From contig NZ_SSXX01000009.1 in NCBI RefSeq assembly GCF_009469615.1, positions 97,387-161,386 on the forward strand: a DNA stretch of 64,000 nt. The letters run 5' to 3'. The notes under the pieces are model-generated. The model ran no database searches, was not told the origin of the DNA, and was given only the letters and a program-made list of their open reading frames with translations. Position numbers and translations under genes: made by a program. This document shows positions 15,379 through 24,112 of the stretch, in pieces. This stretch comes from Dechloromonas sp. H13. Its GTDB lineage: Bacteria > Pseudomonadota > Gammaproteobacteria > Burkholderiales > Rhodocyclaceae. The first letter of the stretch is position 1. Each line of letters opens with the position of its first letter.

Positions 15379-16680
15379 ATGGAACTGGATATTGAAAAAC
15401 GCACCTTGCGCCGTATCACCTGGCGCATCGTGCCCTTCATCATGCTGTTGTACTTCATTGCCTACATCGACCGGGTCAATATCGGCTTTGCCGCCCTGAC
15501 GATGAAGGAAGATCTGGGCTTCACCGCGTCGATACTCGGGTTCGGTGCAGGCATCTTTTTCTGGGGTTACTTCCTGTTCGAGGTGCCCTCCAACATCATC
15601 CTGCACAAGGTCGGGGCGCGCCTCTGGATTGCCAGGGTGATGGTGACCTGGGGCATCATTTCAGCCGGCATGGCCTTCGTCGAGGGACCGACCAGCTTCT
15701 ACGTGATGCGCTTCCTGCTCGGGGCGGCCGAGGCTGGCTTCTTCCCCGGCATCATCCTGTATCTCAGCTATTGGTTCCCGGCCCGTCACCGTGCCGGCGT
15801 GACCGCCTTCTTCATGGCGGCGGCACCGATTTCCACCGCGCTCGGTTCGCCGATTTCCGCCGCGCTGCTCGAGATGAACGGGGTCATGGGCATGGCCGGC
15901 TGGCAGTGGATGTTCATTCTCGAAGCGATTCCGGCCCTGATCCTCGGCGTGGTCGTCTTCTTCTACATGACCGACAAGCCGGAACAGGCCAAGTGGCTCA
16001 AGGACGATGAGCGTACCTGGCTGGTCAATGCAATGAACAAGGAAGTCGCCAGCAAGGGAAGCAACGCCAAGCACAGCATCCTGAGCGGCCTGGCCAATCC
16101 CCGTGTGCTGGCGCTGGCGATGATCTACTTCGGCACCTCGGCCGGCCTTTACACCCTCGGCATCTGGGCGCCGCAGATCATCAAGCAGTTGGGCGTGTCA
16201 TCGATGACGGTCGGCTTCCTGAATGCGATCCCGCCGATTGTCTCGGTCATCGCCATGGTCCTGTGGTCACGTCATTCGGACCGTACCGGCGAGCGTACCT
16301 GGCACGTTGTCCTGGCTTGTGTTGCCGCGGCGACCGGCCTCGTGGTGGCCGCAGCTGCCAACAGCATCATCGGCCTGATTGCCGCCCTGACCATCGTCAA
16401 TGTCGGTATCAGCTGCGCCAAGCCGCCCCTGTGGAGCATGCCGACCATGTTCCTGTCGGGTGCGGCGGCTGCCACGGGTATCGCCACCATCAACTCGATC
16501 GGCAACCTCGGCGGCTTTGCCGGCCCGGCGATGATCGGCTGGGTCAAGGACCAGACCGGCAGCTTTGCAGGCGGACTTTACTTCGTTGCCGGCCTGCTGG
16601 TGATGTCCGCGGTGCTGACCCTGCTTCTGGCCCGTTCCACAAAACCGAATGTGGTGACGGCCGAAGCGGCAGCGCACTGA
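15379..16680 (+). CDS. ttuB: MFS anion:cation symporter, TtuB-type tartrate permease
   Basis: A 433-residue major facilitator of the anion:cation symporter family with about twelve helices. The early motif YIDRVNIGFAALTM and the loop KVGARLWIARVMVTWG are characteristic. The family imports carboxylates with protons; the adjacent tartrate dehydratase genes point to tartrate as substrate. It is first in the operon, 42 bases before ttdA, with a GAGAGGAG ribosome site. Confidence 0.92.
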   Translation: MELDIEKRTLRRITWRIVPFIMLLYFIAYIDRVNIGFAALTMKEDLGFTASILGFGAGIFFWGYFLFEVPSNIILHKVGARLWIARVMVTWGIISAGMAFVEGPTSFYVMRFLLGAAEAGFFPGIILYLSYWFPARHRAGVTAFFMAAAPISTALGSPISAALLEMNGVMGMAGWQWMFILEAIPALILGVVVFFYMTDKPEQAKWLKDDERTWLVNAMNKEVASKGSNAKHSILSGLANPRVLALAMIYFGTSAGLYTLGIWAPQIIKQLGVSSMTVGFLNAIPPIVSVIAMVLWSRHSDRTGERTWHVVLACVAAATGLVVAAAANSIIGLIAALTIVNVGISCAKPPLWSMPTMFLSGAAAATGIATINSIGNLGGFAGPAMIGWVKDQTGSFAGGLYFVAGLLVMSAVLTLLLARSTKPNVVTAEAAAH

Positions 16681-16722
16681 AGCAACGACCCCATCTCAAC
16701 AGATTTCATGAAGGAGCAAATA

Positions 16723-17622
16723 ATGGACAAGGAAACTGCAGTCCAGTCCCTGACGGACACCATGGCCAAATTCACGGCCTACATCGGCAAGCGTCTGCCC
16801 AAGGACGTGAAGGCCAAGCTGGCCGACCTGCGTACGATGGAAACCAACCCGTTGGCCAAGTCGATCTACGATTCGATGGCCGGCAACCAGGAAGCGGCGG
16901 ACAAGCTGGATCGTCCGAGTTGCCAGGACACCGGCGTCATCCAGTATTTCGTCGAAGCCGGTGCCAACTTCCCGTTGCTGGGCGAACTGGAAGACATCCT
17001 GCGCGAGGCGACGGCCGGCGCCACCCGGATGGGGCCGCTGCGCCACAACGCGGTCGAAACCTTCGACGAGAAGAACACCGGCACCAATACCGGCACCCAG
17101 ATTCCCTGGCTGGACTGGCGCATCGTGCCGGAACTCGATAGCTGCACCATCGACGTCTACATGGCCGGCGGCGGGTGTACGCTGCCCGGCGCCGCCAAGG
17201 TGCTGATGCCGGGTCAGGGCTACGAGGGCGTTGCCGAATTCGTCATGGACGTCATCACCGAACGCGGTGTCAATGCCTGTCCGCCGCTGCTGGTCGGCGT
17301 CGGCGTCTCGACCTCGGTCGAGACCGCCGCCCGTCTTTCCAAGCTGGCAATCCTGCGGCCGGTCGATTCCAGGAGCAGCAACCCGCGGGCGGCGCTGATG
17401 GAAGACCTGCTGGAGCAGGGTCTCAACGAAATCGGCATCGGCCCGCAGGGCCTGACCGGCAACAACAGCGTGATGGGCGTCAATATCGAATCGTCCGCCC
17501 GCCATCCCTCGACCATCGGTGTCGCCGTCAATACCGGCTGCTGGGCGCACCGCCGCGGCAAGATCCGGATCAACGCCGACATGTCCTACGACATCATTTC
17601 CCATGAAGGAGTCGTCCTGTGA
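16723..17622 (+). CDS. ttdA: L(+)-tartrate dehydratase, alpha subunit
   Basis: A 299-residue class I fumarase-type hydratase subunit carrying the 4Fe-4S cluster. Cysteines C67 (SCQDTG), C186 (NACPP) and C273 (NTGCW) fit the three cluster ligands. With TtdB it converts L-tartrate to oxaloacetate. Sequence follows E. coli TtdA closely, including [18 protein letters not shown] and [14 protein letters not shown]. The ATG at 16723 is chosen over one at 16708 because AAGGAG lies seven bases before it. The stop overlaps the ttdB GTG start. Confidence 0.96.
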   Translation: MDKETAVQSLTDTMAKFTAYIGKRLPKDVKAKLADLRTMETNPLAKSIYDSMAGNQEAADKLDRPSCQDTGVIQYFVEAGANFPLLGELEDILREATAGATRMGPLRHNAVETFDEKNTGTNTGTQIPWLDWRIVPELDSCTIDVYMAGGGCTLPGAAKVLMPGQGYEGVAEFVMDVITERGVNACPPLLVGVGVSTSVETAARLSKLAILRPVDSRSSNPRAALMEDLLEQGLNEIGIGPQGLTGNNSVMGVNIESSARHPSTIGVAVNTGCWAHRRGKIRINADMSYDIISHEGVVL

Positions 17623-18227
17623 AAAAGATTCTGACTACGCCCATCAAGGATGAAGATCTTGAAAGCCTCAACGTCGGCGACGTCGTCTATCTGACCGGTC
17701 GCCTGGTAACCTGCCGCGATGTGGCGCATCGCCGCCTGATCGAGCAGGGCCGCGAACTGCCGGTCAAGCTCGAAGGCGGCGCGATCTTCCACGCCGGCCC
17801 GATCGTCCGCAAGAAGGACGACGGCAACTTCGAGATGGTCTCCATCGGCCCTACGACGAGCATGCGGATGGAGAAATTCGAGCGCGAATTCATCAAGCAG
17901 ACCGGCGTCAAGCTGATCGTCGGCAAGGGCGGCATGGGCCCGGAAACGGCCGCCGGCTGCCAGGAAAACAAGGCAGTGCACGCCATTTTTCCGGGCGGCT
18001 GCGCGGTGCTGGCGGCGACCCAGGTCGAGGAGATCGAAGGCGCCGAATGGCAGGACCTGGGCATGCCGGAAACGCTGTGGATCAACCGGGTCAAGGAATT
18101 CGGGCCGCTGATCATCTCGATCGACACCAAGGGCAACAACCTGATCTCGCAGAACAAGGCCGGGTTCCAAGAAAAGAAAAAGCCGGTGCTGGAACGGATC
18201 AGCAAACAGCTCAGCTTCATCAGGTAA
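17619..18227 (+). CDS. ttdB: L(+)-tartrate dehydratase, beta subunit
   Basis: A 202-residue fumarase class I C-terminal-type subunit, partner of TtdA in making oxaloacetate from L-tartrate. Features include [19 protein letters not shown], the FHAGPIV stretch and GKGGMGPET. It starts at GTG, overlapping the ttdA stop as GTGA, so synthesis of the subunits is coupled one to one. A terminator follows, after which lies a broken malic enzyme gene. Confidence 0.96.
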   Translation: MKKILTTPIKDEDLESLNVGDVVYLTGRLVTCRDVAHRRLIEQGRELPVKLEGGAIFHAGPIVRKKDDGNFEMVSIGPTTSMRMEKFEREFIKQTGVKLIVGKGGMGPETAAGCQENKAVHAIFPGGCAVLAATQVEEIEGAEWQDLGMPETLWINRVKEFGPLIISIDTKGNNLISQNKAGFQEKKKPVLERISKQLSFIR

Positions 18228-18250
18228 GCACGCATCCGGAACACCGGACG

Positions 18251-18277
18251 AGGGCGCCATGGGCGCCCTTGTTTCTT
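18251..18277 (+). terminator. Intrinsic terminator after ttdB
   Basis: AGGGCGCC (18251-18258) pairs with GGCGCCCT (18262-18269) around a three-base loop, then TGTTTCTTT. The T tract is imperfect, so termination may be partial; the malic enzyme relic that follows begins 28 bases later. Confidence 0.7.
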
Positions 18278-18304
18278 TCCAATAACAAGTAGCAGGAGAC
18301 AACC

Positions 18305-18612
18305 ATGGATCCCAGGCAATCAAGCGAATCCGCGCTGTATTACCACCGTCACACGAAGCCTGGGAAGATTGCGGTGACGCCGATCAAGCAGCTGACCAAC
18401 GTCAGGCCAACCTGCTGGTGATGCCGACGCTCGATGCCGCCAACATCTCGCTCAACCTGCTCAAGGTGGCGGCCGGCGACAACCTGACCATCGGCCCCAT
18501 CCTGCCCGGTGCAGCACGGCCCGTCCATATCCTGACCCCCACCGCCACTGTCCGCCGCATCATCAATATGACCGCCCTCACAGTCGTCGAGACCAATGGT
18601 CGGGGACTTTGA
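18305..18612 (+). pseudogene. Malic enzyme (MaeB-type) relic with large internal deletion
   Basis: The first 33 codons (18305-18403) read as the N-terminus of a MaeB-type malic enzyme (ALYYHRHTKPGKIAVTPIKQ). The sequence then jumps, within a few bases, to the end of the phosphotransacetylase-like domain of the same family (ANLLVMPTLDAANISLNLL, GPILPGAARPVHILTP, TATVRRIINMTALTVVE), in a different frame. Several hundred codons holding the catalytic domain are missing and a stop occurs at 18419-18421. The ribosome site CAGGAGA remains before the ATG. The lost enzyme would have turned malate into pyruvate downstream of tartrate breakdown. Confidence 0.88.
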
Positions 18613-18714
18613 TCCAATCCTGCACAGCGCTATGAAGTGGCCGGCTCGGGTTTCGGCAAGTGGATCCGCTGGTGAAGACGTTTGTCATGGATCGCCTGAC
18701 AACTCACCTCTCCA

Positions 18715-20043
18715 TCAGCGGAACTCGAACGCCTCCCGGTGAAACGCATCCCCTGGCAAGCCGTTGCCAGCCAGCGTTCTTGAGAGGGCCTTTCCCCAGG
18801 CAGCCGGGCCGCAGAACCAGACGCTGGCGCCGGGTTTGAGGCGGCTCTGGATTTCGGCGGAGGTGAGAGGGCCCTGGGCATCGGTCAGGCGGCGGTGCAG
18901 GCGAACGCCGGCTTGCCGGCAGAGGCTTTCGAGGTCTGCCGGGTAGTCGGTGGCGTGCGGGGTGCAGTAGAAGAAGTCGGTTTCGGTGGCGGTCGCATTG
19001 CGGGCGATGCGTTCCCCGAGACGGGCGAGGAAGGGGGTGATGCCGATGCCGCCGGCGATCCAGATTTGCGGCGCCGGGCCTTTGCTGCGGTCGACCGTTC
19101 CGGAAGGGCAAAAATCAAAATTGCCGTAGGGGCCCTCGATGGCGATGGTCTGGCCGACACGCAGGGATTGCGGGAGCGTGCCGGTGTAGTCGCCCAGCGC
19201 CTTGATGGCGAGGGTGAGGGTGCCGGTTTTACGCTGCCAGGCGGAGGCGATGGTGAAGGGGTGGGCGCCTTCGGCCGGTGTGCCGAAATTGGCCAGCAGG
19301 AACTGGCCGGCGCGGTGGCCGGGCCAGTCGTCGTGCGGGCGGCAGGTGACTTCGAGGATGCCGTCGCCGTGCCGGGTCAGGGCTTCGATCTGCGCCGGGT
19401 AGCGGCGCGGGCGGCCGATGTGTCCGCTCAGCGAGAGCAGGGTGGAAACGATGCCGGCGGCGGCGAGCAGGGCGGTCAGCCAGCCGAGCGGCTGCGCCCA
19501 GAAGCTGCCGGGCAGCATCATCAGGCCATGAAAGACGCCGGCCAGGAAGACGGCGCCGAAGGCCTTGTGCACAAGGCGGAACCAGCGATAGGGAATGCGT
19601 TTGACGAGGGCGACAACGACCAGCGCGAGCAGGATGTAGCCGGCCCATTCGCCGACGTCCTTGGCCAGTTCGACCCAGAAATCCGGCGGACCCTTGGGGC
19701 CGGCGCCGCGCGGACGCGGGGCGATCAGCCCGGCGCGGGCGAGGTTCTTGGGCAGCCACTCGCTCATCCAGTGGGCGAAGACGAGGATGCCGCCGCCGAT
19801 GCCGAGATACTTGTGCCAGCGGTAGAGTTTGTCCAGCCCGCCGAGGCGTTGTTCGAGCCAGCGCGGGCGGGCGGCGAGGACGATGCCGGCGCTCATCCAC
19901 CACAGGGCGAGGATGCCGGAGAGGATGACGATGGCACGCCGCCAGTTCCAGAATCCGGGGTCGCTGGCGAGCAGGTCGGGGAGGACGAACAGGCCCCACA
20001 GGCCGAGCGGCAGGAGGGCGAGGGTGGTGAGGGTGCGCTTCAT
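18715..20043 (-). CDS. Ferric-reductase-like membrane flavocytochrome
   Basis: A 442-residue protein with six or so N-terminal helices of the ferric-reductase-like domain; H in HKYLGIGG and FAHW, and H in HKAFGAVF and VFHGL, are likely heme ligands. The C-terminal half is a ferredoxin-NADP reductase type module: FAD site around HPFTIAS and nucleotide site GGIGITPFLARL, ending in FREAFEFR-like. It should move electrons from NAD(P)H through FAD and heme across the inner membrane to an unknown acceptor (iron, oxygen or a periplasmic protein). The ATG at 20043 gives the normal family start; longer upstream reading is unsupported. Confidence 0.9.
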   Translation of the reverse strand: MKRTLTTLALLPLGLWGLFVLPDLLASDPGFWNWRRAIVILSGILALWWMSAGIVLAARPRWLEQRLGGLDKLYRWHKYLGIGGGILVFAHWMSEWLPKNLARAGLIAPRPRGAGPKGPPDFWVELAKDVGEWAGYILLALVVVALVKRIPYRWFRLVHKAFGAVFLAGVFHGLMMLPGSFWAQPLGWLTALLAAAGIVSTLLSLSGHIGRPRRYPAQIEALTRHGDGILEVTCRPHDDWPGHRAGQFLLANFGTPAEGAHPFTIASAWQRKTGTLTLAIKALGDYTGTLPQSLRVGQTIAIEGPYGNFDFCPSGTVDRSKGPAPQIWIAGGIGITPFLARLGERIARNATATETDFFYCTPHATDYPADLESLCRQAGVRLHRRLTDAQGPLTSAEIQSRLKPGASVWFCGPAAWGKALSRTLAGNGLPGDAFHREAFEFR

Positions 20044-20092
20044 GACGGATGTGTGTTGCGGTATTGGGAATACCCGTATTGTGTGCCGCGGC

Positions 20093-20130
20093 AATGTAAA
20101 GCGCTGTTGGCCGGATGTTGCGAAATGTAA
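20093..20130. repeat. Direct repeats AATGTAA upstream of the flavocytochrome gene
   Basis: AATGTAAAGCGC at 20093 and AATGTAAGCGCC at 20124, 31 bases apart (about three helical turns), 50-87 bases before the flavocytochrome ATG. A hairpin GGTATT-GGG-AATACC lies at 20060-20074. Candidate regulatory region; no known regulator recognised. Confidence 0.4.
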
Positions 20131-20144
20131 GCGCCGGCGCCGTT

Positions 20145-21602
20145 TCAGGGGGCGGCCCCGATCCTTGCGCACAATTGGCCGAGGCGCTGCACGGCGCCTT
20201 CGATTTCCTGGTTGTACGGCCAGCCGCAATTGAGGCGGATGAAGTGCTCGAAACGCCCGGCGTTGGAAAACATCGCGCCGGGCGCAATGAGAATGCCTTC
20301 GGCCAGCGCCGCATTGAACAGCTGCGTCGATGAGCGCTTCTCCGGCAGTTCCACCCACAGGGCCAGCCCGCCATCGGGGTGATTGAAGCGGGTGCCCGCC
20401 GGAAAATGATCGGCAATGGCCGCCGCCATGCGCGCCCGCTGGTGATCCAGCGCCGCCCGCAGCTTGCGCAAATGGCGGTCGTACGCGGCGGAAGCCATGA
20501 AATCGCCGGCGGCACGCTGTGAAAGCTCCTCGTTGTTGCGGCTTTGCACATGTTTCAGCATCTCGACGCGGTTCTGCCAGCGGCCCGCGCTCATCCAGCC
20601 CAGGCGCAGGCCGGGCGCCAGAATCTTGTGCAGCGACGCGCAGTGAATCACGTTGCCCGTTTGGTCAAAGGCTTTCAGCGCCTTCAGCGGCGCATCGCCA
20701 TTGGCCAGCGCGCTGTAGGTATCGTCCTCGATCAGCGGAATGCCGCGCTCCGCGCAAAACGCCACCAGCCGGGCGAGATGGCTCTCCGGCATGATGCTGC
20801 CGAGCGGGTTTTGCAGGTGCGGCACCACGACAATGGCCGCAATCGCCGGCTGGGTCTGCACCGCCAATTCCAGCGCTTCGAGCGAAATGCCGGTTTGCGG
20901 GCTGGTCGGAATCTCCAGCGCCCGCAGCCCGAGACTTTCCAGAATTTGCAACAGGCCGTAAAACGTCGGCGATTCGATGGCGACGATATCGCCCGGCTGC
21001 GTCACGGCGCGCAGCGCCAGATTCAAAGCTTCGATGCAGCCCTGCGTGACGACGATATCCTCGGCGGCGATCAGCATGCCATTACCCAGCGCACGCAGCG
21101 CCAGCACCTTGCGAAAGGCCGGGTTGCCGTTGTGCGGCGAAACCTTCACCAGCAGATCCGGATCGTGGCGCAGCGCACGCGCGGCGGCATTCTTCAGCGC
21201 CTCGCCGGGGTAGAGTGAAGGCGCGCAACGGGCGCCGGAAAAATTGACATTCACCGCCCCTTGCCGCCCGCGCGCGATGAACTCCGAAACCCGGGCGTTG
21301 ATGCCCACATACTGGGCGGCGTCGAGCGGCTGATCGACCGCCGGCTCGGCCAGCGGGCGGGGTGCATGGCGGCGCGGCTGGCGCACGAAATTGCCCGAAC
21401 GCGGCCGCGCCTCCAGCCAGCCCTCGCTCTCCAGCTGCCGGCAAACCTGCAAAGCCGTCGAAAGGCTGATCTCATGGCGCGCCATCAAGCTGCGCATCGA
21501 CGGAAAGCGCGAGCCCACGGCCAACGTACCCGCTTCGATGGCGGCGCGGTAATGCGTGGCAAGGCGGCGATAAAGCGGCGCGGCGAGTGCGGGCGTATCC
21601 AT
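20145..21602 (-). CDS. MocR-type GntR/aminotransferase regulator
   Basis: A 485-residue fusion of an N-terminal GntR winged helix (about 8-78, SMRSLMARHEISLSTALQVCRQLE) with a fold-type I aminotransferase domain (about 115-480). The PLP lysine is K326 in SLHKILAPGLRLGW. Such proteins use PLP or an amino compound as effector. It is divergent from the small DUF2917-like gene at 21791, with direct repeats between them, the usual MocR arrangement. Confidence 0.93.
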   Translation of the reverse strand: MDTPALAAPLYRRLATHYRAAIEAGTLAVGSRFPSMRSLMARHEISLSTALQVCRQLESEGWLEARPRSGNFVRQPRRHAPRPLAEPAVDQPLDAAQYVGINARVSEFIARGRQGAVNVNFSGARCAPSLYPGEALKNAAARALRHDPDLLVKVSPHNGNPAFRKVLALRALGNGMLIAAEDIVVTQGCIEALNLALRAVTQPGDIVAIESPTFYGLLQILESLGLRALEIPTSPQTGISLEALELAVQTQPAIAAIVVVPHLQNPLGSIMPESHLARLVAFCAERGIPLIEDDTYSALANGDAPLKALKAFDQTGNVIHCASLHKILAPGLRLGWMSAGRWQNRVEMLKHVQSRNNEELSQRAAGDFMASAAYDRHLRKLRAALDHQRARMAAAIADHFPAGTRFNHPDGGLALWVELPEKRSSTQLFNAALAEGILIAPGAMFSNAGRFEHFIRLNCGWPYNQEIEGAVQRLGQLCARIGAAP

Positions 21603-21663
21603 GATGCGATCTTCTCCTGCGGGGCGGTGGGGCGACAGATATAGATCGCCCCAATTCGCACCA

Positions 21664-21701
21664 TAACAGATTGCAAAATCGCCATCTGATGCGTAACAGA
21701 T
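21664..21701. promoter_or_regulatory. Candidate MocR operator: direct repeats TAACAGAT with an inverted half-site
   Basis: TAACAGAT occurs at 21664-21671 and 21694-21701, exactly 30 bases apart. ATCTG at 21684 makes a dyad with the second repeat. Located between the MocR gene and the divergent small gene; direct repeats are the usual target form for this regulator class. Confidence 0.55.
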
Positions 21702-21790
21702 AGCCGAATCCTATGCCTGTTTTCAATCCCGCCCGCTCAATAACATGCCCCCATCGCCCCGAAGCCGGGGCAATTCAACGGAGAAAGATC

Positions 21791-22129
21791 ATGAAAGACC
21801 GGCAAATGATGCGTCTGGCACTCGGCAAAGGCGATGCGCGCCGCGTGCTGGTGGAAGCGGGTACGACAGTGCTGGTGCTGGAAGGCAGCGCGAACGTGCG
21901 CGGGCCGTTGCAGTGGCTGGCGGAAACCCCGGTAGCGCCGGAGCAACGGCTGGGTTTGGAACAGGTGCTGACGCTGGAGGGCGGTGGGTGGATTGACTTG
22001 ATGGCTGCCGAAGCGGCGGAACTATTGGTGCTGCCGCCGCAGGGGCTTCAGGTTTGGCGGCGGGTGGCGCGGGGGCTGGAGCGGTTGATGGGGAACGAAG
22101 GCCGGAAGAAGCCGCTGGTGTTAGGTTGA
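21791..22129 (+). CDS. Small DUF2917-like protein
   Basis: A 112-residue protein rich in short beta segments (RVLVEAGTTVLVLEGSANV, EQVLTLEGGGWIDLMA, AELLVLPPQ) that resembles DUF2917, a small cupin-like family of unknown function often beside GntR/MocR genes. No metal-binding histidines are seen. The ATG at 21791 has GGAG ten bases upstream. Divergent from and probably regulated by the MocR protein. Confidence 0.6.
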   Translation: MKDRQMMRLALGKGDARRVLVEAGTTVLVLEGSANVRGPLQWLAETPVAPEQRLGLEQVLTLEGGGWIDLMAAEAAELLVLPPQGLQVWRRVARGLERLMGNEGRKKPLVLG

Positions 22130-22139
22130 AAATGGGCTG

Positions 22140-22160
22140 TTTTTCGAGGTCGACCGTGAC
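22140..22160 (+). repeat. Copy of dispersed motif T-tract/GTCGACC (non-coding)
   Basis: TTTTT-CGAG-GTCGACCGTGAC, eleven bases after the DUF2917-like gene. One mismatch to the GTCGACCGCA core. See the finding on the dispersed motif. Confidence 0.6.
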
Positions 22161-22392
22161 AAGTTAGATTTGGCTGAGGTAAATGGCGACGCTTAGTATC
22201 CTCACCGGCAGTTGGCGACCCACTGCTACCGGTCGATTCTTCTAGGTTTCAACGGCAGGTAACCGAGCGGTGCGGTCACACAACACGATCACTCACGGAC
22301 ACCCTCGGCCAACTGCTACGTCTCTGCGGCAAGAAACGTACTGACAATAGAGTCCTGCGCTGACCTCGGGCTATCCGTCTTAAACTACGGCC
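22161..22392. other. Non-coding stretch with a diverged repeat
   Basis: No gene seen. TGCTACCGG (22224) and AACCGAGCGG (22261) are shared, in the same order and nearly the same spacing, with the non-coding segment at 24020-24064, suggesting old copies of one element. Confidence 0.4.
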
Positions 22393-23187
22393 ATGCGAAT
22401 CCAGATTGCCTCTGACCTTCACCTGGAGCACCTTGAATGGCGGTTTCCAGAATACCGAGGCGTCGAACCCACTGACGCCGACGTACTCGTACTCGCGGGC
22501 GATATCGCCAACGGTGCCCGCGCGCTTGAGCTATTCAGAGAATGGCCTTGCCCGGTAATCTACGTCCCGGGCAATCACGAGTATTACGGCTCTTCCCTTG
22601 CACAGGTCCAGACGGAATTCGCGGAGAAGGCCAAAGCCTTTCCAAACATCACCGTTCTGGCGCCAGGTGTCACCGAGCTTGGAGGCATTCGCTTTATCGG
22701 CTGCACGCTTTGGACAGACTACTGCCTTTTCGGAGAGCAGTATCGTGAGTTGGCCATGACGGCCTGTGCCGCGAGCCTCCCCGACCATACGGTGATCAAG
22801 GTTGAGGGCGATATTCCGTTCAGCCCGGCCGTTGCTCGCGAGATGCACCTGCGGCAAAAGGACTGGCTACGTTCCAGACTTGACGAACCCTTTGACGGAA
22901 AGAGCATCGTCGTTACCCACCATGCACCTGCCCCTGGAAGCCTGCACGCCATGTTTGAGAAAGACCTGGTCAGCGCGGCCTTCATCTCTGATCTGACCGA
23001 CCTGCTGGGGGCAGCCGCCCTGCATATTCACGGTCATACGCACCACTCGTTCGACTACGATGTTCGCGGTACCCGGGTCATCGCAAATCCGCTGGGCTAT
23101 TGCAAGGGGGTCAAGGTTGCATCGGCTCCCAGTGAGCTTCAAAGAGAGAATACCGACTTCAACCCGAAACTGACGGTTGAACTTTGA
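22393..23187 (+). CDS. Calcineurin-like metallophosphoesterase
   Basis: A 264-residue phosphoesterase with the five metal-binding blocks in order: SDLH (D8, H10), GDIANG (D37), GNHE (N61, H62), VTHHAP and HGHTHHS. These coordinate a dinuclear metal centre. The protein is cytoplasmic with no signal peptide. Substrate unknown. Codon use is less G+C-biased than in most of the window, and no cooperating neighbour is evident. Confidence 0.92.
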   Translation: MRIQIASDLHLEHLEWRFPEYRGVEPTDADVLVLAGDIANGARALELFREWPCPVIYVPGNHEYYGSSLAQVQTEFAEKAKAFPNITVLAPGVTELGGIRFIGCTLWTDYCLFGEQYRELAMTACAASLPDHTVIKVEGDIPFSPAVAREMHLRQKDWLRSRLDEPFDGKSIVVTHHAPAPGSLHAMFEKDLVSAAFISDLTDLLGAAALHIHGHTHHSFDYDVRGTRVIANPLGYCKGVKVASAPSELQRENTDFNPKLTVEL

Positions 23188-23388
23188 CCAGCCTTGATAA
23201 CAGATTGAATGACTGCGTCGATTTACACCATGAGTTGGGGTGACCTGCACCACGAAATTAGTCCGGTGATCGGCCATTCCCGCCGCTCAGAGCCGTAGCG
23301 CAATACGGCAAGTCTAGTTGCCAAACAGACGTTCAGACCCGCCTAAGAAAGACTGGCGATTCACACTGAGCACCCGCCGAGCAGCAGT

Positions 23389-23706
23389 TCAGGGGCTCGG
23401 CAAATAGCGGAAGCCGAGCATCGCTACGATGATGACCGAAACCACCGGCAGCGCCGACGAAAAGAGAACGAAGCACGCGGCGCACGACCAGACGCCGCCG
23501 ATGGCTTCCGCGCCGACGCCGCCCGAGAAGAACAGTGCGCTCAGGGTCATCCAGCGCCGCAGATAGGTCGGCAGCCAGCGCGCTTGAGCCAAGTTGTGGC
23601 GCCACGCAGCGCGGCGCTCGGACAGACTGCCCCGGCCGGCGTCGCGAAACAGCCAGCCGAAGAAAAAATAGCGGTAAAAGACCGGCGACAATTCTCGATC
23701 TTGCAT
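23389..23706 (-). CDS. Small membrane protein of unknown function
   Basis: A 105-residue protein starting MQDRELSPVFYRYFFFGWLF, with an Arg-rich middle and two C-terminal hydrophobic segments (about 52-75 and 78-97) ending in GFRYLPSP. GGGGAG lies ahead of the ATG. No domain recognised. It stands alone on its strand in a sparsely coding region, so confidence is moderate. Confidence 0.5.
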   Translation of the reverse strand: MQDRELSPVFYRYFFFGWLFRDAGRGSLSERRAAWRHNLAQARWLPTYLRRWMTLSALFFSGGVGAEAIGGVWSCAACFVLFSSALPVVSVIIVAMLGFRYLPSP

Positions 23707-24112
23707 GACTGAACTCCCCCAGGGAATTCTCCAGATGACAGCGGCCGAGCCGCAGCGTTCCATTCCCCAAGGTTTACCGTTCCGAATTCTCCTTGCCTTC
23801 AATCCTGTGAGGAGCGTCAGGGCCTTTTTGCATCTGCTGTCGGTCTCAGGCCACCGCGGCAATCTGCGCTTTCGCTCATCGCCCGCCCCTCGACGTCGGT
23901 CATGCCGAGGGGGCCGAAAACGTTCTTTAGGTGGACCTTCGGGGCTATGTCCCTGGATGCCGACATCCAAATACTTAGCGTTTTCCCAATGGCTGCTTAT
24001 CTGTAACGTGGCCAACTGGTGCTACCGGCCAAAAGTTGCCGTTCCTTGGTTACGAACCGAGCGGCTGCTTTCTGCTCCTTCACTGACTTCTGTGAGATAT
24101 TCGCGAGGCCCA
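23707..24112. other. Non-coding stretch of about 400 bases with relic repeats
   Basis: No open frame with protein-like sequence. The right part (24020-24064) carries the TGCTACCGG...AACCGAGCGG anchors also found at 22224-22270. GGATGTCGG-type short dyads occur near 23958. It reads like eroded DNA rather than an active gene. Confidence 0.4.

Noticed and set aside
18613..18714. Further malic enzyme or other gene remnant after the deleted copy
   Set aside because: No recognisable protein sequence in any frame; left unannotated.
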